DNA of 9,577 nucleotides from Acetobacteraceae bacterium (GTDB taxonomy: Bacteria > Pseudomonadota > Alphaproteobacteria > Acetobacterales > Acetobacteraceae): positions 10,635 through 20,211 of the forward strand of contig PLSZ01000152.1 in NCBI GenBank assembly GCA_003164305.1, read 5' to 3'. Below, piece by piece: positions 6,357-9,577 of the stretch (positions within the stretch are counted from its first letter, which is position 1; each line of letters opens with the position of its first letter). The notes below the pieces were generated by a model. It made no database searches. It saw only the letters and a list, made by a program, of their open reading frames with translations, and was not told where the DNA came from. A program made the position numbers and the translations under genes.

Positions 6357-7355
6357 TCAACTGCCCGGCAAACCGTAAGCCTCAGGAAAGAAGTAATCCT
6401 TCCACGAATTTGGCTTCCGCTTGATCGTCCCGACGTCAAACATGAACTCGGCCTGCTGCATGGTCGTTTCAGGCGTCATCGTCCACTTTACGTCCTTGCC
6501 ACTGCCCGCGGCCGCGACGAAATCGACTGATAACTTTGAGTCGCTGTCTTCAATCCAATAGGATGACGCGGCGCGGATATCGGAGGAAACCCGTTCGGTC
6601 GCTTCCACCAGGGCGTCATAGACCGCCTGATACAATTTTGGGTTTTGATCGTGGAACTTCTTCGACGTATAAGCGACGGTGTACGTCGTTGGACCCCCGC
6701 TCATTTCAAACGAACTGGTAACGACATGGACTCGCGGGTCTTCCAGTTGCCGTTGCATGAAGGGCGGCAACGCGACACTGCAATTGATATCCCCGGCCCC
6801 ACTCAATAAAGCGACTGTCGCGTCGGCGGGGGACATGTTGACGGTCAGCGAATCGAACCGGTCGAACTCTTTCATTCCGTAGACCTTGGCCGCCGCCATC
6901 TGAATCGTTACCGCCGGGGACGAGACCTTCACCGAAGGTACGGGGATCTTATTGCACTTTCCCAGATCGGCGATCGTCTTGATGTCGGGATCGGTCGTGG
7001 TGACCACATAGGGCAGCGTCACCAACGCGCTGATCGCGCGAACCTCACGCGGCGTACCCGCGGTTTTGGCCCACAATGCGTACATTCCATTAGGACTTCC
7101 GCCGACGATATCCACCGAGTCGGACAGCAAGGAATCGTTCATCATCGTAGGACCATTGAAACGCACGCCGGTGACCTTAACCTCGGGAATCCCCAACAGC
7201 GCGGCATGTTTTTGGATAAGTTTCTCATGTTCGATGACGTTGAATTGCAAATACCCCATCGAAAACTGACGCGCGAAGCGAACTTCCGGCACTTCGGCCT
7301 GAGCCAATGACGTGGGCAGCAGCGCGGTAAGACCCAGGAGAAAGCGACGAATCAT
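6357..7355 (-). CDS. ABC transporter substrate-binding protein, SsuA/TauA/NMT1-like
   Basis: A 332-residue exported receptor. Residues 1-20 are a signal peptide (Arg3-Arg4, hydrophobic core, cleavage after AQA). The mature chain has the periplasmic-binding-protein-like type II pattern of the sulfonate/nitrate/thiamine-precursor receptor family: VRFARQFSMGYLQFNV (25-40) near the first ligand loop, a VDIVGGSPNGMYALW segment, an ADLGKCNKIPVP segment with one Cys, and a long C-terminal helical region. Start ATG 7355-7353 has AGAGG 9 nt upstream. No permease or ATPase of this transporter type is next to it in the window; it is a lone gene convergent with the monooxygenase and divergent from the oxidase. 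Being next to an SsuD-like enzyme fits organosulfur uptake, but neighbourhood alone does not prove the ligand. Confidence 0.88.
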   Translation of the reverse strand: MIRRFLLGLTALLPTSLAQAEVPEVRFARQFSMGYLQFNVIEHEKLIQKHAALLGIPEVKVTGVRFNGPTMMNDSLLSDSVDIVGGSPNGMYALWAKTAGTPREVRAISALVTLPYVVTTTDPDIKTIADLGKCNKIPVPSVKVSSPAVTIQMAAAKVYGMKEFDRFDSLTVNMSPADATVALLSGAGDINCSVALPPFMQRQLEDPRVHVVTSSFEMSGGPTTYTVAYTSKKFHDQNPKLYQAVYDALVEATERVSSDIRAASSYWIEDSDSKLSVDFVAAAGSGKDVKWTMTPETTMQQAEFMFDVGTIKRKPNSWKDYFFPEAYGLPGS

Positions 7356-7391
7356 TATTTGCGGCCTCTGGTCAGATCATCCCATCCGACG

Positions 7392-7420
7392 ATAAGCACC
7401 ACGCGACGTGCTTGCGTCAA
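7392..7420 (-). promoter_or_regulatory. Candidate promoter of the SsuA-like gene
   Basis: On the minus strand, TTGACG (7420-7415; 5 of 6 to the -35 consensus) is followed after 17 bp by GCTTAT (7397-7392; a weak 3 of 6 -10). The start would be near 7385, about 30 nt before the ATG and upstream of the AGAGG ribosome site. The -10 is poor, so this is tentative. Confidence 0.3.
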
Positions 7421-7451
7421 TATGGCGCCTGGCTGCCATGCCACGCCTCGG

Positions 7452-7488
7452 TGGTCAGGAATTTCGAATCAGGATAGATTGAGCGCTC
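7452..7488 (+). promoter_or_regulatory. Candidate promoter of the FAD oxidase gene with a palindrome at the start site
   Basis: TGGTCA (7452-7457; 4 of 6), a 17-bp spacer, then TAGATT (7475-7480; 4 of 6). The predicted start near 7487 falls in the perfect palindrome GAGCGCTC (7481-7488), which could be a repressor site or chance in GC-rich DNA. A further palindrome, TTCGAA (7463-7468), lies in the spacer. The leader would be about 23 nt. Confidence 0.3.
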
Positions 7489-7509
7489 CCTCATAGACCT
7501 TGGAATGTT

Positions 7510-8814
7510 ATGTCGCCACCTGTCGATCTTGTTCACTCCGACGCCGAGTTGCCCGAGCGTGTGCGCGTCGTGGTAATTGGTGGCGGTATTATCGGCGTGA
7601 CGACGGCGCTGTTCCTGGCCGAGAAGGGAATTTCCGTCGCCCTGTGTGAAAAAGGCCGCATTGGCGGTGAACAATCCAGCCGCAACTGGGGTTGGTGCCG
7701 CACGATGGGTCGGGACTTTGGCGAAATCCCCCTGGCGATGGAAAGCCTGCGACTCTGGCGCGGCATGAATGAGCGTACCGGACGGGAAACCGGTTATCGT
7801 CAACCTGGCATCATGTATCTGTGTGAGAACGAAAAGGAAGTCGCGGTGCAGGAAGCCTGGCTCGATCAGGCGAAGCTGTTTCAGGTGGAAGCGCGATTGT
7901 TGCGAGGCCAGGAACTGGACTCCGTGATGCCCGGCGCGAGCGCCCGCTTCGTCGCGGGTCTGCACACGCCAACCGATGGCCGCGCGGAGCCCGCGCAGGC
8001 CGCGCCGGCGATCGCCGAAGCCGCGCGCGACCACGGTGCGAAGATATTCACCGATTGCGCGGTACGCGGCATCGACCTGCACAACGGACGACTTGTGGGC
8101 GTGATAACGGAGCGCGGCAGGATACGATGCGACGCCGCCGTGCTGGCCGGTGGCGCCTGGTCGCGTTTGTTCGCGGGAAACGCGGGGCTGGATTTACCAC
8201 AGTTGAAGGTACTGGGCTCGGTTTTTCGATCCGAACCATTGGCGGGCGGGCCCGACATTTCAGCCGCCGGCTCAGTCTTCGCGATACGCAAGAGACTCGA
8301 CGGCGGTTATTCGGTCGCCCGCCGTAACGCCAGCACCGCGGAACTGACCCCAGACCATTTCCGCTTACTGTCGGACTTCTTCCCGCGTCTGTTGGCCAGC
8401 CGTCATGAAATCCGGCTGCGTCTGGGTGGACGCATGTGGGAAGAACTACGGACCGCGCGCCGATGGTCCCTGGAACAAACAACGCCGTTCGAGGCTGTTC
8501 GTGTTCTCGATCCTAAACCGAAACAAGGGATCCTCGCGGAAGCTCGCGACGTCCTGTCCCGCACCTTCCCCGCCTTCGCCAATCTCCGAATCGCCGAATC
8601 CTGGGCCGGATTAATGGATGTCACTCCGGACGCGGTTCCCGTCATCGATGAAGTGAAACGCATTCCAGGATTTTTCATCGCCACGGGCTTCTCCGGGCAT
8701 GGCTTCGGGATTGGCCCCGGGGCAGGCCGCCTGATGGCCGATCTGGTCGCCGGAGATACCCCGGTGGTCGATCCCCGGCCGTTTCGTCTGGACCGGTTCG
8801 CGCGCGCACACTGA
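7510..8814 (+). CDS. FAD-dependent amine/amino-acid oxidase, DAO family
   Basis: A 434-residue flavoprotein of the D-amino-acid/glycine/sarcosine oxidase (DadA-like) superfamily. Such enzymes oxidise a C-N bond and release an imine that hydrolyses to a keto or aldehyde product plus ammonia or amine. An N-terminal Rossmann unit shows VVVIGGGIIG at 20-29 and Glu47 at the end of the second strand for the FAD ribose. SSRNWGWCR (56-64) is the flavin-contacting segment of this subgroup. A second FAD-binding strand AAVLAGGAWS (209-218) and the C-terminal GFSGHGFGIGPGAGRL (393-408) complete the cofactor site. There is no signal peptide or membrane segment. The ATG at 7510 has only a weak GGAA 4 nt upstream, and no better start is seen before the Rossmann strand. 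The next gene begins 2 nt after the stop. The exact amine substrate is not evident. Confidence 0.92.
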   Translation: MSPPVDLVHSDAELPERVRVVVIGGGIIGVTTALFLAEKGISVALCEKGRIGGEQSSRNWGWCRTMGRDFGEIPLAMESLRLWRGMNERTGRETGYRQPGIMYLCENEKEVAVQEAWLDQAKLFQVEARLLRGQELDSVMPGASARFVAGLHTPTDGRAEPAQAAPAIAEAARDHGAKIFTDCAVRGIDLHNGRLVGVITERGRIRCDAAVLAGGAWSRLFAGNAGLDLPQLKVLGSVFRSEPLAGGPDISAAGSVFAIRKRLDGGYSVARRNASTAELTPDHFRLLSDFFPRLLASRHEIRLRLGGRMWEELRTARRWSLEQTTPFEAVRVLDPKPKQGILAEARDVLSRTFPAFANLRIAESWAGLMDVTPDAVPVIDEVKRIPGFFIATGFSGHGFGIGPGAGRLMADLVAGDTPVVDPRPFRLDRFARAH

Positions 8815-8816
8815 GA

Positions 8817-9577
8817 ATGGACGGCAACAGTGCGCTCGCCCAACGCGGGATGTTCGCGTTCATTTGCTTCGCCTGGGGAACGACCTGGCTTGCGATGAAA
8901 GTTGGTATCGCGGTCGTTCCACCCGGACTCTTCGCCGGACTGCGATGGACGGTCGCGGGCACCATACTTTTACTGATATTGTGGCTACGCGGCGAGCGTG
9001 TCTGGCCGCCTTTGCGACTTGTGCCTCGATTGGCTTTCGTGTCGGTACTTCTGATCACGCTCAATCAGGTCATCCAATTATATGGGCTGAAGTACGTCAC
9101 CGCCGGTCTCGCCGCCGTCATCAGTTCCGCTTTGACACCCATCGCGCTATTGGGCTTTGCTGTCGCTTTCGGCCAGGAACGGTTCACAAAGCGCCAGATC
9201 GGCGCACTGGCTTTGGGCATGATCGGGGTTTGCACGTTATTCGGACCAGCGGCCATCGCCGGTACATTGCATTTGTCCGAGGTCGGCGGCGCGCTTGGCG
9301 TAACGATCGGTTGTCTCTGTTACACCGCCGGCTCGGTGATGACGTTGCCCATGATGCGATCCTTCGCGCCGGTGCAATTGTCCGGTCTGACCGACCTGAT
9401 CGGCGGTCTGGTATTGTTGTTCGCCTCGCTCCTGTTCGAACCTGGAGCCTGGGAAGCCATGTCATTTCATTGGGGTTGGGCACCATTTTTGGCCTGGCTG
9501 TATTTACTGATCCCAGGCTCTCTGATTTCCACGACAATGTACTTTCTGCTGGTCCGCGACTGGGGCGCGAGCAAACC
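8817..9577 (+). CDS. DMT/EamA-family membrane transporter (C-terminus beyond the window)
   Basis: The frame from ATG 8817 stays open to the window end, giving 253 complete codons of a protein normally near 300 residues. It is very hydrophobic, with about eight of the expected ten membrane segments visible. The first EamA repeat begins with FICFAWGTTWLAMKVG at residues 15-30, a typical opening (W-G-T-x-W near the first helix), and has the inward loop LRWTVAG (42-48) and the GLKYVTAGLAAVISS helix (90-104). The second repeat starts around residue 155 and ends near LIPGSLISTTMYFLLV. Family members export amino acids or other small metabolites. The start lies 2 nt after the oxidase stop, with only GAGA directly before the ATG, so translation probably depends on the upstream gene. 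Cotranscription suggests it moves a substrate or product of the oxidase. Confidence 0.9.
   Translation, partial: MDGNSALAQRGMFAFICFAWGTTWLAMKVGIAVVPPGLFAGLRWTVAGTILLLILWLRGERVWPPLRLVPRLAFVSVLLITLNQVIQLYGLKYVTAGLAAVISSALTPIALLGFAVAFGQERFTKRQIGALALGMIGVCTLFGPAAIAGTLHLSEVGGALGVTIGCLCYTAGSVMTLPMMRSFAPVQLSGLTDLIGGLVLLFASLLFEPGAWEAMSFHWGWAPFLAWLYLLIPGSLISTTMYFLLVRDWGASK

Noticed and set aside
7417..8082. A 221-codon minus-strand open frame covering the intergenic gap and the start of the FAD oxidase
   Set aside because: No recognisable domain. It lies opposite the conserved Rossmann region of the oxidase and is best explained as a codon-bias shadow.
8403..8843. 146-codon minus-strand frame over the end of the oxidase gene, and similar frames at 8675-9064 and 9184-9537
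   Set aside because: Arg/Ser/Pro-rich antisense readings of the oxidase and the DMT transporter, both of which have strong family features on the plus strand.

Overview
The window reads as a GC-rich (roughly 60% by eye) proteobacterial accessory/catabolic region. Dense operons with 4-nt stop/start overlaps, many periplasmic solute-binding proteins and flavin oxidoreductases suggest a soil- or plant-associated alphaproteobacterium (Rhizobiales/Rhodospirillales type). That assignment is inference from style only, as no marker gene is present. I see no rRNA, tRNA, CRISPR array, insertion sequence, integrase or phage gene, and no stretch over 300 bases lacks a gene.

Layout. (1) Positions 1-4050, minus strand: one ABC importer operon, transcribed right to left. 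It holds two tandem paralogous solute-binding proteins (first 3031-4050, then 2012-3034), a 566-residue double-domain permease (315-2015, TTG start) and the N-terminal part of the ATPase (1-311, cut by the window edge). The joins are a 4-nt ATGA overlap, a 4-nt TTGA overlap and a 3-nt gap. (2) 4051-4116: a short divergent control region with a perfect 7-bp inverted repeat that can also be read as two mirror-image promoters. (3) 4117-6356, plus strand: a two-gene unit, a fold-type I PLP enzyme related to isopenicillin N epimerase, then an SsuD-like flavin-dependent monooxygenase 5 nt downstream. (4) 6357-7355, minus strand: an SsuA/TauA/NMT1-type solute-binding protein with no transporter partners in view, ending against the monooxygenase with no base between the stop codons. 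(5) 7356-7509: a 154-bp divergent intergenic region. (6) 7510-9577, plus strand: a DAO-family FAD oxidase followed 2 nt later by an EamA/DMT-family membrane transporter that runs off the right edge.

Working interpretation (inference): a salvage/catabolic locus for a small organic compound containing amine and possibly sulfur. Two import routes (the iron(III)/polyamine-like ABC system and the SsuA-like binding protein) bring substrate in. A PLP enzyme, an FMNH2-dependent monooxygenase and an FAD amine/amino-acid oxidase process it, and a DMT-type carrier may export a product or excess substrate. The substrate cannot be read from the sequence. The points most worth following are the duplicated binding proteins feeding one permease, the symmetric divergent promoter with an apparently leaderless PLP-enzyme mRNA, and the altered active-site motif of the monooxygenase.
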